Under the pieces are notes generated by a model. That model searched no databases. It was not told the origin of the DNA and saw only the letters and a program-made list of their open reading frames with translations. This document shows, in pieces, positions 37,887 through 49,662 of a stretch of DNA of 64,000 nt. Source of the stretch: Ulota crispa (taxonomy: Eukaryota; Streptophyta; Bryopsida; Orthotrichales; Orthotrichaceae). The stretch lies in assembly GCA_963920765.1 (NCBI GenBank), contig OY987244.1, forward strand, positions 30,732,358 to 30,796,357. Direction: 5' to 3'. Made by a program: the position numbers and the translations under genes. Position 1 is the stretch's first letter; each line of letters opens with the position of its first letter.

Positions 37887-40800
37887 TCACTTCAATTCCT
37901 TGTTGTTCATGTAGAACTCCGTCCACTCAATCAAGCTTTTCTTCTGTCCTTTATTGAGTCGTGCGCCAGGCCTACTACGCTTGATGTAGGTCTCGGCATT
38001 CTGCCACGTGTCGCATACTCCGAGAGTGACCAACAGAGCACACATAATCGTTACACTACGTCCATGGCCTGCACATGACCCAACCATCACAAGCAAACAA
38101 CTATTAACCCTTAAACATATGACGTGACCTGCCAGGTCGCAAAGTATACTCTGCCTAACATCCAATGTGTTTTGATCTCAATAGTGCTATTTTCTCAACA
38201 TTTGGTCAATTACCGTGATCTTTCTGGCTGTAGAATCAACAATAAGTATTCTACAATGTCAACAGTTCCAATTCTAGAAAAACAAAACAAAAAGGCACTC
38301 CAACTTGTCAATTTCTAAGAATGGGGCTGAATGTCTTGCAAGCCTATTGGACGGTCAGGAGTTAACTACCAGCACTCGTATGCACAAGACCTTCTGAAAG
38401 ACATGTATTAATAGAAAAAAAAAGAGAAGAAGGTCGTTTTGTCAAATGTGAACTCAAACTAAGAAGTAAGCTTGAGGGACTGCAGTTAATTTGCTTGACA
38501 AGTGCCAGAAAAAGACTCTATAATGTAGTTCAACTTTCCAAGCATGTATATAATATGTACGTGGGAGTGATTAAAAAAGAGAATATTTGATTTTGTTATA
38601 CGATGCCATAATTGTAAAACTGAATATTAAATTTAATAGTCTTTAGAACAAATCCTCAAACCTGTGCAAAAGTGCATTCACAAAAGTAATATCATAAAAG
38701 GTACCAAATTTGAATACAAAATGAACCGAAGTAGCTTACTACGAAATCGGCAACTACGTCACCCTTCACACTGACTTCGAGCATATTTTTTTCCAGGCAA
38801 AGTTGGAACAATGAAAAATCCAATTAAAAAAAAAAAAAAAAAAGTGGGGTGAGAGAGGCTCGAACTCTCGACCTCAGGATTTCTCGTTAGCTATGAGACC
38901 TACGCGCTAGCCAACTGCGCCACCACCCCCACGGAGGTAGGGACACCCCCTCCGTGTATAGTCCCTGCGGGTTTCGAACCCGCGACCTTTCGCGTGTAAA
39001 GCGAACGTGATAACCACTACACTAAGGAACCAGGCAGAAGCAGAAGGTATCCATTGCTAACTGCTCGCAGATGACCACCACTCTGAAACCACAGCTTATA
39101 AAGCATGATTATGCCTAATCAATATTTTTGTTCCCATACAAAAAACTTTCTTAACCCTTAAACGACCGAGCTACTATAATACGTATTATGTACGTACGCT
39201 ACTGTATAACTGGCATTTGTTACCAAGAAAAAGTTTTAATTTGGGATCTTGACTACCTCACTAGAATAGCATTGATCTATATTCTAACTTCTTTGTTGAT
39301 CTCAAATGTAATAAAGGTGTAGATGCACTCCAAATACAATAAAAATACCCCATATTGTACTGGTCGCAAAGGGCTGCTCGGTTGTTCAAGGGTTAACTAC
39401 CTCATAACTAAATATGCCCTAAGGATACGTAGAAAAGCTCGGAGGGCAAAACAGGGGTACTACCCCTGACCCACAGCCCATGGTTGTGAAAGACGAGTCA
39501 TTTGTGCTTCACGCCTCTCGACAATGAAACTGCATTCTATGGATTACTGTACAGAAAGTAGGAAAACATACCAAAAGATACAAGAATTAAGAATTCTTGC
39601 CTTAGTTTAAGACAGTTTAACATGTTTTCAAATTTTCAGTAACAGGTAGGCATTCTGACTCATGCCAAACTTGATCACTCACCTCGGGGCACTTCTACAC
39701 GTAACCATGCAACTCATGTCACTCAATCCTACTGAATCCAAGTATGTCTTAAAGAATCCTAGTGTGTGAAGCATGACTCTTGCGTTTATTGTTCATTGTA
39801 AGTTTAGTTAGGTTTATCCTAGAATCCACTTGGTGGTTGATCAAGAGGCATATTTGGAGAGCAGGGGTGGAGGACAAGAATTTGGAGAGCTCTTCCACAA
39901 AACAGACATAAGCTTTTAGGTGGTAGTCAACTTGGAGAGCCAAGGGTGCGCGGATGCACTAATAGCTCTCAAAGTAAACTCTAAACCAACCAGTTCAGCA
40001 AAATGAGCTTTACTACCCTGCAACAACTTACTACATTTCTCATAATGAGGTATCGAAGTGGAAGAATATGGTTCCAAGAATGGAGTCAATTTGGGCTATG
40101 CCATGCGCAGGCCCAATGACAATGCTAAGGGTATGTTCACACTTCATGTTAAGAATGATAGTAGCGAAGGAAAGTTAGGTGCATTTGGACACACCTTTAG
40201 ACTGCATTCGTATTGCTAATACTCTTCCTAACACCAAGTATGAACATACCCTAATACTTTTGAGACGCGTTTCTAGGGTTTCAGAATCTCTGAACTGAAG
40301 TCACGAACACCGACAGCCCCTATTCATTTGGCAACGGATCCACTACACCATATAGTGCATTTAGGTTGCCTTACCTTGGCAAACTTACCTCATGACTCAC
40401 CCTTGGACACGTGGAGGGGCATACAACTCTCTTTATGCTACAACAATTAAATTTTTAGTTGTGTCTAAAATTCCAGTTTCCTTGCTGCCTAGCTTTGACG
40501 CTTGTTGTTGCGCCCAACTTGTGCTTGCTTCCTCCATTGTTCATCACAGGAATTATTGACGAAAGTAGCTATAGTCTTGGTCAATATTTAAATAGTGTGA
40601 AATGTCGAGAAATTAGTATGGGGCAACCTAAATGCACTATTTGGTGTAGGGTTTCTAATCAGAGTTTCCGAATTCGAGTTGCTAACTTCGTCATTCATTC
40701 TCTCGCTGCAGATAAGTGCCGGCAGCAAAAGAAAATCAAGGAAGAGACTACAGTTTAGGGTTTCCAATTCGTCAACAGCTTCGCTATAAGGAATGAGCAA

Positions 40801-41375
40801 ACATTGACAATGAGCAATGGAAACGTACCAAAAGCGCAATGGACGAGGACGAAATTTTTCGAATTCTCGCCTCGTTGCTTGAGCGCCCACCGCACAGCAC
40901 TCTCAATGTCCTCAGGCCTGGGTCCACGCGTATCCCAAATCGGCACACACAGATACGGCAACTCAAGTACGCACGGGTTCCGCGGTAACTCGCAAGTGCA
41001 ATCAATCACGCCTTTCAACCCCGGAGGCACGTCGCTGAGCAACGCCGGCCACCCTCCGACGAACAAGCCCGGCTCCACTTCGGTAAACACGGGCTCCTGC
41101 GTCAGGAATCGCCGGCTGTGAACGTACGCCTTCAGAGTGAGCAAGTACGGGTAGAAAGCCGCCAACGACCACCAGGGGAACGAGCCGTCGCTGTGCTTCC
41201 CGAACAGCTTCGTGTGGTTCCACCGCGGGTGCGCGGCAATGGCCGCCGTAAACCCTACAATTGAGCTGTGCAGAACGGGGAGAGTGATATATTTCGGCGC
41301 TCCTGAGGCGTGGAGCGCAACGCATGTCGCCATGGCTACCGCAGACGGCAGCCCTGCGTAGAACGTGAGCCCCAT
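37887..41375 (-). CDS. Membrane-anchored dual-specificity-phosphatase-like protein, 2 exons, 242 aa
   Basis: Exons in gene order: 40829-41375 and 37887-38068, with a GT-AG intron of 2760 bp. The intron falls inside the active-site loop: exon 1 ends in VHCAF and exon 2 supplies GHGRS, giving HCxxGxGR with Cys180 as nucleophile and Arg186. Asp148 in WDTR is placed to be the general acid. Before it, the N-terminal 90 residues carry up to three hydrophobic segments (about 2-24, 29-48, 68-86), suggesting anchoring in an internal membrane. The family resemblance is to small plant proteins related to bacterial YnbD-like phosphatases and PTPMT-type enzymes; substrate unknown. I start at 41375 because upstream in-frame sequence looks like leader (AACCCTAATTC words) and the hydrophobic segment begins there. 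The downstream tail CALLVTLGVCDTW and QKKSLIEW are typical post-loop helices. Confidence 0.88.
38108..38361. mobile_element. TTAA-flanked piggyBac-like element K (254 bp), in phosphatase intron
   Basis: TTAA at 38104-38107 and 38362-38365. Left end CCCTTAAACATATGACG, right end GGACGGTCAGGAG. It starts 40 bp inside the intron's 3' end (minus strand), close to the splice acceptor. Confidence 0.68.
38826..38843 (-). terminator. RNA polymerase III terminator
   Basis: Eighteen A on the + strand, hence T18 on the minus strand, one base beyond the 3' end of tRNA-Met. A run of four or more T is sufficient for Pol III termination. Confidence 0.85.
38845..38929 (-). tRNA. tRNA-Met (CAT), elongator, with intron
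   Basis: Acceptor GGGGTGG pairs with TCACCCC, discriminator A at 38845. D arm GCGCAGTTGGCTAGCGC, T arm GAGAGTTCGAGCCTCTC. The anticodon CAT lies in GTCTCATAG. The gene is about 12 nt longer than a class I tRNA because of a short intron just 3' of the anticodon, as in plant nuclear elongator tRNA-Met; this and the nuclear A/B boxes rule out an organellar copy. It lies in the phosphatase intron in the same orientation, 29 bp downstream of tRNA-Val. Confidence 0.95.
38959..39031 (-). tRNA. tRNA-Val (TAC)
   Basis: 73 nt. Acceptor GGTTCCT pairs with AGGGACT, with wobble pairs at 1-72 and 4-69; discriminator A. Anticodon stem-loop TTCGC-TTTACAC-GCGAA gives anticodon TAC. T arm GCGGGTTCGAAACCCGC is perfect. 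CCA is not encoded, as expected for a nuclear gene. No T-run follows it before tRNA-Met, so transcription may read through into the next tRNA. Confidence 0.95.
39155..39392. mobile_element. TTAA-flanked piggyBac-like element I2 (238 bp), in phosphatase intron
   Basis: TTAA at 39151-39154 and 39393-39396. Left end CCCTTAAACGACCGAG, right end CTCGGTTGTTCAAGG. Inverted relative to I1 at 36796. It lies about 120 bp from the tRNA-Val 5' end. Confidence 0.8.
40129..40251. mobile_element. Tourist/Harbinger-like MITE, copy 2, in phosphatase intron
   Basis: Ends GGGTATGTTCACACTT and GAACATACCC; TAA at 40126-40128 and 40252-40254. Same family as 6406-6525, sharing CATTTGGACACACC and TTGCTAATA blocks. 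Confidence 0.85.
40343..40649. mobile_element. MITE family F, copy c, in phosphatase intron
   Basis: Ends CTACACCATATAGTGCATTT and AAATGCACTATTTGGTGTAG. The best copy of this family. Interior blocks TTACCTCATGACTCACC and GTGGAGGGGCATACAACTCT recur in copies a and d. Target duplication not clear, so superfamily left open; the CACTA-like start in this and copy d is suggestive only. Confidence 0.8.
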
Positions 41376-41803
41376 CGCGACGCACCACCTCAACAAAACC
41401 GGTGGAGAGCTTGCGAAGCTGGAATTAGGGCGTGGCGATGCGGAATTAGGGTTTGGAGCTCGTGTGAAGAAGAACTCCCCGTTTAAAATGAGACCACATT
41501 CCCTACAGCGGTGTTTTCCTCGAGGATCAGAATTTTTAATCAGGGAGGATGTCCTGCGGTGGTCCTTTGAAAGTACAAGCACCAAATGGCTCCCCGATTG
41601 AGAAAGGGGTGGAGTGTGTGACATTTGGCACGATCTGTGTGGCTTGAGGGCATCGTGTCTGCCATGTGGCATGATCTGCGACGGTTGGTGGTTGTACCGA
41701 GTCAGCAGAGCTTTTGTGCTGGAGCTGGTGCAGGTCATGTCTATTATTGGGACGAACCGGCTATTAGTACAAAGTCAGCCAGTTGAAATAGCAAAAGATC
41801 CTG
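41376..41803 (-). promoter_or_regulatory. Upstream region of the phosphatase gene
   Basis: GC-richer than the surroundings to about 41760. AACCCTAATTC words near 41420-41455 lie in the probable leader. No specific promoter element called. Confidence 0.4.
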
Positions 41804-41807
41804 TTAA

Positions 41808-42153
41808 CCCCTAAACGTCGAGGAGGACGAAAAACGTCCTCCGATTCTGTAATTCAGAAAAAAGTTGTTTTTCATCTGATTTTTTTCCAGAAGTGATAGT
41901 AAACACATGGTTCATCATGGATGACAAAAAATTACCTCTTGAGATGCATTCATTTTTTTTGTAACTTACATTGTGATAGGATTCACAAACATGGTGTTAG
42001 TTCCCAAGTTGCCCTTCTTGCAATTTTCATGAGGGCACCATACATTGTTGACTTTTCCAGCTTTTTGAAGCAATACTACTAGTGTCCGTGTGCAAAACAC
42101 TGTAGAATGCTATAGGCAAGGCAAGTCACGGTGATCCATCCGCCCTTTAAGGG
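41808..42153. mobile_element. TTAA-flanked piggyBac-like element J (346 bp)
   Basis: TTAA at 41804-41807 and 42154-42157. Left end CCCCTAAACGTCGAGG, right end CGCCCTTTAAGGG. Just inside the left end, GGAGGACGAAAAACGTCCTCC is a tight hairpin. It lies about 430 bp upstream of the phosphatase start. Confidence 0.75.
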
Positions 42154-42286
42154 TTAAATTTTGAAACTACTAGTATAAAAACCTATTACATCTTTTTAAA
42201 AATCTAATTGTGGCATATTATATTATATTTATTAAAATAATCATAATTATTAAAATGATCTACATTTTAAAATGTTGTTTCAATAA

Positions 42287-42572
42287 TTCGGTTGCCTTAT
42301 CTTGGTAAAGTTACCTCATGATTCACCTTTGGCCACTTGAAGGGGCATGCAACTCTCTTTATGCTACCGTAATTTCTAATTTTGTATAAAGTTGTAGCTT
42401 CCCCGCTCCTTGATTGTGGCACTTATTGTTGCGTCCAACATTTGCTTGTTTCTTCCATTGTTTATCAAAATAACTATTGACAAAAGTTATTATAAGCTTG
42501 GTAAATATGTAAATAAGGTGAAATGTTGAGAAATTAGTATGAGAAATCCTAAATGCACTATTTGGTGTAGTG
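42287..42572. mobile_element. MITE family F, copy d
   Basis: Left block CGGTTGCCTTATCTTGG, right block TAAATGCACTATTTGGTGTA followed by GTG. Interior closely follows copy c (CACTTGAAGGGGCATGCAAC). Confidence 0.7.
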
Positions 42573-44926
42573 CTTGTTCAAGAGAAATTGGTTGAAATTG
42601 GGAAATACCATGTTTTAGCTAGTGAAGTTCAAAAATCTTGTTAAAAGGTGGGTCTTATCATCTATTTGTTCACAAAATTTGTTAAAGTTTTTACCAAATT
42701 TATTTTATTATTAAATAGACATGTAAATACCACAATATTAGATTAAATTTTTGAGTGCATTTAGTATTGTTTTGAGAAACTCAAGGTAAACTAAAATTGG
42801 ACAAAAAGTAAGAGGTCATGTATTGAAACGAGCTATGTAAGAGGAGTTTGAGTAAATGTGCATACTCATTAATATATCAATCTCTTCATGTTTTGTTGGT
42901 GTACATTCTAAAACACAAATGTATGACATTGGTATATGAAGGTAAAGTTGTTACATAAATGATGATATGTGCTTTTATGTTAGGACTTTATTTGAAATGT
43001 GAGTTATTGGTATAGGGATCAATTATTTTGTAGTGTAGAAGCTTGTATATTTAGAACTTTTGTAGAGAGGAGTGACCTTCAATTCTCTTTCTTGACTTTC
43101 ATTTTTATGTTTTAATTTTTTGTAGTGCAATGGCAATTGATTTTTTTACCACAAACAATATAAGAAATGTGAATTGTTTTCTCTCTCAATTGTTAATGTG
43201 CCGTCTTTAGAGTTCACTTGCAAGGGGGATTTGGCATTTGGATGCATGGAAGAATGTTAAACCATTATTTTTAGCACTAATCCCTTTTTGGAAATACTAG
43301 ACTTGTTGAAAAGTTCTTCAATGTTTTTGATGTATAAGATGTGAGGAACCTAAATAACATGTCATATTGGGTTGGGAAAATAATGAAAGTATACACATGA
43401 TTAAAGAATTTCAAAGGTTCAAGTTGTGAGGCAAGAGTTATGATTCCTTATAGTTTGTCAACTTCGACATCTCTTGATGCCCGTTGTCAATTCAATAAAT
43501 TTGTAGTAGGTGCATTGAAAAGTTTTGGATACTTCTCATGTAAAGTTTCTACTGCACAACTTCTAGAGAAGCTCACCAATTTTACAAAATGATATGCAAG
43601 GATGTGAAATTTTGTAGAAGTGATGTAAGATGCTTATATCTAATAGGGACACTTAAGATTTTCTGACCTAGTTATACTGTAGCACATTTAAGATATTTCT
43701 TCATTTAATTACAAAACCTTAACGCCATCGTATTCTAAGTCACAATTAGGTGAATTTAAACAATCAGGTGTTCCTACTATTTTCAATCTCAAATTCTGTA
43801 AGTGTATGCATTTTTGACAAGAGGATGGTCCACCACTTGACACTAATCACGATTTTTTAATTGACTCATACAATCTTCAATATAAAGAAAAATGAGCGGC
43901 GGCCTCTTGCAGGTTGTACTTATTTAAAGAGCCCAATGAACCTAACAAAACTGGGGATCAAATCTGCAAATTTCTCTTCTATCCTTGAGATCAGTTACGT
44001 ACGCGCTAAATGTACTGTAGAACAATACAAGTTTCAAGTATTGTGAAAAAACAGATAGAGGCATACAAACAAAAACTTGACTATGTCAACAAAAACCAGC
44101 CATCTCAGGAACTAGACTTGGAAGATGAAAATTGGAAGTTCATGCAAATGGTAAAGAGAGCTCTTCACTAAAACGAATCTCCAAAAAAACTGACATAGTA
44201 TCAACTGCCTCTCATGAGAATGGCATATTTCATCTAGAGTACTACCATTTAATTGTCTAAAAGGATGGATATATATAATGCCCCTTACTCAAGAGGTATA
44301 GGCTCCGTGGCAATCTGTCTGCGATATCAACAATAGAGAGAAACTAACTATCACCTAGTTTGCAGGAAGGACTGCTAGCATACTAGAGAGTTGCTTAGCA
44401 TGTCAGAACAGGTGTGTACTAACCAAAGCTCTTTGGCCCAGATGTATATAAAAGACTCAGCACTTTCAAACATGTAAACTCAGAAGAGACACTCACTTGG
44501 ATCACATGGGAGTGCTTTTGCTGACCTACAATGGGATTTCCAATAATCTTCTATGCCCTTGTAGAGTTCCAAGTTCGAGCATCCTCAATCAGTCCGGTAC
44601 ATACTCACAGCATGCTCCTGGAATAGGGCAATCGGTAATGAATTAGAAGTCGACCTGTGCAACTGCTACACTCGTTGAAAAGATTGCGACCTTGTCATTT
44701 TTCTTCTCTAGATCGTCCCTCCAATAAGTTTTCAAGAGCCTGCAAGGAAGCTCAGTATGTAGTATAACTGTCATGATGACGGCAAAACACCAACGCTCTC
44801 CCCGCATTTTGTTGCGTCACAAGAATCAAAATTGAGGTGCAAAAAAGACCTTGAGACCTGACCCTGGGTGTTTCCAGTGCTGAGAATCCATGCATCCTTG
44901 CCGGGTGGTGTCAATTGAGGATGCCC
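42573..44926. other. Gene-free AT-rich region, then 3' flank of the ANTH gene
   Basis: 42573-44000 shows no gene. 44000-44926 is less AT-rich and probably holds the 3' UTR of the ANTH gene (minus strand). No RNA gene recognised. Confidence 0.35.
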
Positions 44927-47136
44927 TTAAAACGTTATGAGGTCTCGCATGGGGATAGGAGGACGAACAGAAACTGCAGTAGTCCCTGTGCTTGCAGTTG
45001 GATGGTCTGAATCTAACGAGAGGTCAATAAGGTCGTTGTTCTGAAGCGCACCGCCCCGTATATCTTCTGCGGCAGAAAAAGAATACCGGTGATGCGCTCC
45101 ATTGATGCCTTGAGATTGTCGAGACGGGATCATACGTTGGCTTGAAGATCTTTGCAGAGTTCCCTTCCCTGTATCAGTAGCCGGAACTGTTTCACCCAAG
45201 CAACAACAGTAGCAGCTCTTAGTAAGCTTTAGACAAAAATGTTCTGCACTGCAATAACAGCAAACTCAGCCAGCAAGGACAACCTCAATTAACAAGACAT
45301 TTGTTTTCTTCAACATCTAACATTCGACATAGACTGTTTTCAGTAAACCTCGGCTGTTCCAAGACAACATCATAGGAAGATTGGCGAGAGAGGTCAAGGG
45401 ACATAAATAAATAACTAAATGTTAAATAATGATGCGATTCATGGAGAGACCTCACCATGATCACCTGCTTGTTACCACTTGCAAGGTGCTTAATCCACTA
45501 CTTATAATATTAATCTACAGCTTATTGACATGTTCAAAGAAATGAATGAAGAATCTCCGCATAATCGACCTAGCTACTTGTAATCAATCTCCCCCAGTGC
45601 ATATCTCCCTATGATTGATGTCCACAATAAATAAAAAAGGTTTAAAAGTTAGGGAAAATTTCATGGATACCCCTGAAGTTTGCAATATTTTCATAGATAC
45701 CCCTGCTTTTTCAGAAATTTCACAATTACCCTTGGACCAAAAAATTTAGGTGTTTGTTTTGTTGTGCATGCCAATTCCCTTCTTTCTTTGTGTGCATGCA
45801 TAACAAGAAAGAAGTATAATGTGTGCACAAAGGGAGAAGAAAATGACATGCATAACAAAACAAACGCCTAATTTGTTTGGTCCAAGGTTATTTGTGATAT
45901 TTCTGTAAAAGCAGGGGTATCTATGAAAATATTGCAAACTTCAGGGGTATCCATGAAATTTTCCCTTAAAGTTATTAATAACATTGTTATTCACTTGTTG
46001 AGTTGAAATTAGAATCATTACACAACAAGAAAAGTGAGTGGAAATTCGTTGCTAGAGAAATTATGATGTGGAATAACAATCAATGGAAAGTGCAGTAATA
46101 ACATACCATGATTGAATGGTTCACGAGTGGCGCTCTCGAGAGAATTATCTCCACCAAATGTTATTCTTCCAACCGACGTTGACCTTCTCGTGTACAAAGG
46201 AGGCCTTGGTTGTACCGGTATGCTCTGGATCGATTCCGTCAACTTCCGAATTTCAAGCTCAGACACCAAATCTCTCTCCGGAAAGGGAACATCAGAAAAC
46301 AGTCTCAACTCCTTGCAATTCTGGAAAAAAACCTCCACACTTTGCATCTGGATAGCAGCTCTCTTGGAACAATGAAGGAGGCTAAGGCTGTCAGCAAGCT
46401 CCAAACTAGATCTAGACAACATTTCAGTAAACCGAAACCTAATCTCGTCGTACACTTTGAAACTATCCGTCACCACAAGCACAAGCGCACCCTGAATCAC
46501 GGGATGCTCCCCTGCTGCTGCTATTGGCTCAGACTGACACTCGCAAAGCTCTTGTAGCAAATTCTGCAACGCCTCTAATTGTACCAAAATCTCCTCGGAC
46601 TCCATGTACTCCAACGTACGCCTTGAATTCTCCGCCATCCATTTATCGTCAAGATGCGACGACAACGCTCGGGAGCAGCAAAGCCTTTCGTCCAAGTACC
46701 GCGCATATTTCTTCACCCACGCACAATACTCCCAATCGGCGCCATCTCCAAAATCTCCAAATCTGAGATAATCCTTTCCTTCTTTCATTGACACGTGAGC
46801 AAGCAGATCTTGGAACAGAAAACTGCCGTCTAAGATACACCTGTGCAATATCACGAGGCACTTAATTGCAACACACCAGTTCTGCGTCTTAATAAGTCGC
46901 TTTACCAGCAGCTGTGTGCAGAACGAAACCTGTAAACGAGGGCCTACTCCTGCCGCCATAATTTCTTCCACGCACTTCTCCTCCGGCAAGCTTTCTTCGT
47001 GGTTCGTGCCTCTCACTATCGCCAGCCGCAGGTTCGAGTACGGACCGCTCGCTCGAGCTACACCAGCTGCTGTCTGGTCCTTTAGTATTCCTACTACTGC
47101 CGCAAGCTTGCTCCGTCCCTTGAACCATCCTGCCAT
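44927..47136 (-). CDS. ANTH-domain clathrin assembly protein (AP180/CALM family), 2 exons, 429 aa
   Basis: An endocytic adaptor that binds phosphoinositides and clathrin at the plasma membrane. Exons in gene order: 46107-47136 and 44927-45186. Exon 1 ends in CAT-G before GTATGT, and exon 2 opens after AAACAG; the phases agree, but the acceptor's pyrimidine tract is weak, so this border is the least certain point. The N-terminus carries the ANTH domain: LRLAIVRGTNHEE (the position of the usual KATNHD segment) at about 36-48, EEKCVEEI after it, QNWCVAIKCLVILHR near 85-100, and WEYCAWVKKYARYLDERL near 135-152. The KAT lysine is Arg here. After the helical solenoid (to about 285) comes a Pro/Ser-rich linker. 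The C-terminal segment contains LIDLSLD, which resembles a clathrin box. No NPF or DPF motif is seen. Intron 45187-46106 holds a Mutator-like MITE. Confidence 0.9.
45652..45965. mobile_element. Mutator-like MITE A1 in ANTH intron
   Basis: Long inverted ends (about 90 bp): GGGAAAATTTCATGGATACC on the left and GGTATCCATGAAATTTTCCC on the right. Nine-base duplications TAAAAGTTA (45643-45651) and TTAAAGTTA (45966-45974) differ at one base. Nine-bp duplication plus long inverted repeats is typical of MULEs. Relatives at 49663 and 59305. Confidence 0.85.
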
Positions 47137-47166
47137 CGATCACCACTACCACTCCAAACAAACAAA

Positions 47167-47855
47167 CCTCTCACAACCATAACCTAATCCTCAATCTCCT
47201 CATCCTAGAAAAAAACACCATAACCGCTGCTCATAACAAAAAACACTCCTCGATTCCTTCGCTTCCACTCCTTCTAAACCTCGTAATTCCTCGAAAACTC
47301 GAAATCCTGTCCAAAACTTTTCAAAACGAATTCCTAATAAACTACTGCAACCTCGCAACAGCGATTCCGAGAAAGAGTAAGCTTAGTCACCGTCATTTAC
47401 ACCAAAGGTATGAATCAGTCATGCCAATTCCAAATACTAAGTTAAGTTGGCTGCATCTAAGAATTGATTTCAGAAATCAAGCCAAAAAGAGAAAGGAAAA
47501 AAGGAGTTTCAAGCCTCTCACAACCATAACCTAATCCTCAATCTCCTCATCCTAGAAAAACACCATAACCGCTGCCCATAACAAAAAAACACTCCTCGTC
47601 GATTCCTTCGCTTCCATTCCTTCTAAACCTCGTAAGTAATTCCTTCGAAACTCGATCGAAATCCTGTCCAATTTTTTTCAAAACGATTTCCTAATAAACT
47701 ACTGCAACCTCGCGACAGCGATTCCGAGAAAGAGTAAGCTTAGTCACCGTCATTTACACCCGAAGGTATGAAATCATGCCAATTCCAGATACTAGAACTT
47801 AGCTGCATCTAAGATTTTCAGAAATCAAGCCAAAAAGAGAAAGGAAAAAAGATTT
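47167..47855. repeat. Tandem duplication, about 347-bp period, upstream of the ANTH gene
   Basis: CCTCTCACAACCATAACCTA at 47167 recurs at 47514, and the copies stay alignable to GAAAGGAAAAAAG at about 47505 and 47855, with small indels (for example CCTCGATT versus CCTCGTCGATT). The first copy begins 30 bp upstream of the ANTH start codon, so the promoter or leader of that gene has been doubled. Confidence 0.9.
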
Positions 47856-49660
47856 TCGAGATTTTCGAGATAGTGGAGGTTAGAGAAACTGCTTGTTGTT
47901 GGAATTTGGAAAGCGTGCAATTCAAGCACGAGAGAAAAATGTTTTAATACTGCGAAGGTACAAATGCAAGCTCGCAAAAAAGCAAGAGCGGAAACGCTGT
48001 TGCAGTAAACGAGGCCGATCTGCTTCCACGAGGAAGACAGTAACGCAGGTCGTACAAAGGTAAGTTACGATAGTAAGTTACGGTAGTAAGTTGAGTCAAA
48101 CGTCGAGAGTGTCACAGGGTTGGGACTCAAATAGAAACCCCTCTCAGATCGTGACATGTGGCGAATGGAGATATGTTCGGAGCATGTGTCGTAATCAACT
48201 AAGAGAAGTGTGCTAATCAGGAGAGTTGACTGTAATAGTAGGTTGACTGTTGGTTTTAAACGGTTGGGCCCATTGTTTAGGAGAGAATCGGAAGTTGGTG
48301 CAGGCAGGCCTCAGTCTCCTGCACATCAGGGCATTTTTTTCGGCCCGACATTTGTCTCCAGATCACACATGTCAATAGGACAGTGGTCAATAAATGGAGG
48401 GACCTGTCCACATTCGTTGCAAGCTGTCAGAGTTTTCGCTAGTTTGGCTTCCTTTTGTAAAAAAAAATAATGCCCTGCTGCACATACGTCGATGTGGGGT
48501 TGGGTGGAAAACCTCAGATTTTTTCACAAAGAAGGGTAATGGTGATAATTTGCCCCTTGTATTTGTATTTCTCCTCCACACTCTAGATTAATGGAGAGTT
48601 TCTGAATTTAAAAATGAATTCAAAAATGAATTCAAAACTCCCTAACTCAATCACTAGATGGCAATAATTAAACTCTCATGTTTTTTGGCAAGTGAAAAAT
48701 TTGAGGTTTTCCACCCCGGCCCCACATTGACGTATGCACAATGGACTAAGCCTCGATGCAAGCTTTTTTCTAGTTTTGGACTGGCAGCTTCTTAGGCCAT
48801 ATGACAATCACGCAAGATTTTTTTAAAGTGAAAAGTTAAGCTACATGTGTTTACACTTTGAGCTTGTTGATTGTGACCAAATATTTCTGAAATCAAAAAT
48901 TGGTGTTGCAAGAATGAATTTTTTGAAAACATGGGTTACAAAATCCAAAAGTTTATAACAAAAAAAGACATTATCTCAAAGAAACTTAAGGGTGGCTTGA
49001 TTTTCAAATAATACGACTCCACACAATGTGAAGATCATTTTGTTTTCTACCTAAGTTCCTAATTGACTGGCTACAAACAACAACATATGCTTTTTTCTAA
49101 TGCATAGTAGGCATCTAGATTTGGAACATTGAACAACATCTAGCACCAAGACGCTATTTTTTCTTAATTTTTTGTGTAGACTTGAAGCTTGAATTTTTTT
49201 TGTAGCTTTTTGGCTTTTTAAAGCCTAAAAAAACCTTGAGTTGGTATATTGTTAGAGCATCTACAACAGACCTCTAGAATTTTGTTGCTAGAAAATATAG
49301 TGTTTCTTGTTTCTAATAATTTCTCTCATCCACCCAACTAGGTAAAGTAGCTATCAACTAATAACAAGTCTCCTTGTTTGAAAAAATATATAGATTCTCA
49401 ATCATTGCTTAATCAACCTATTAATTATTCAAAGAATAGGAATGTTTGAAGGAGTTGGCATGCACAGGGAGATGAAATTTTGTTGTGTTTTTGGAAATTT
49501 TTCGGCAGATCCATGCATGCATTACTCCTTTTTTTTCCAGCAAATCTCCTTAATCAGATGTTTTGCAGTACGGGTGGAAACGCTCTTAATTAGTAAGAAT
49601 GAAATAAAATTTTATCTAAATTTTGGAACTACATGAAAATAAAACTGGTCAAATTGAAAA
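47856..49660. other. Intergenic with one hairpin element
   Basis: 48479-48531 (ATACGTCGATGTGGGG ... GGTGGAAAACCTCAGA) and 48690-48744 (TGAGGTTTTCCACC ... CCCCACATTGACGTATGCAC) are inverted copies. Part of this resembles the CACATTGACATATGTGCAC block of the N family. Otherwise no gene or RNA seen. Confidence 0.5.
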
Positions 49661-49662
49661 AA

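Noticed and set aside
37707-38078. 123-codon plus-strand frame over phosphatase exon 2
   Set aside because: It is antisense to a well-supported exon with an active-site motif; no homology in its own frame.
40755-41738. Longer phosphatase N-terminus starting at 41738
   Set aside because: The extra 120 residues include leader-like AACCCTAATTC sequence and promoter DNA, and the hydrophobic start and family length favour 41375.
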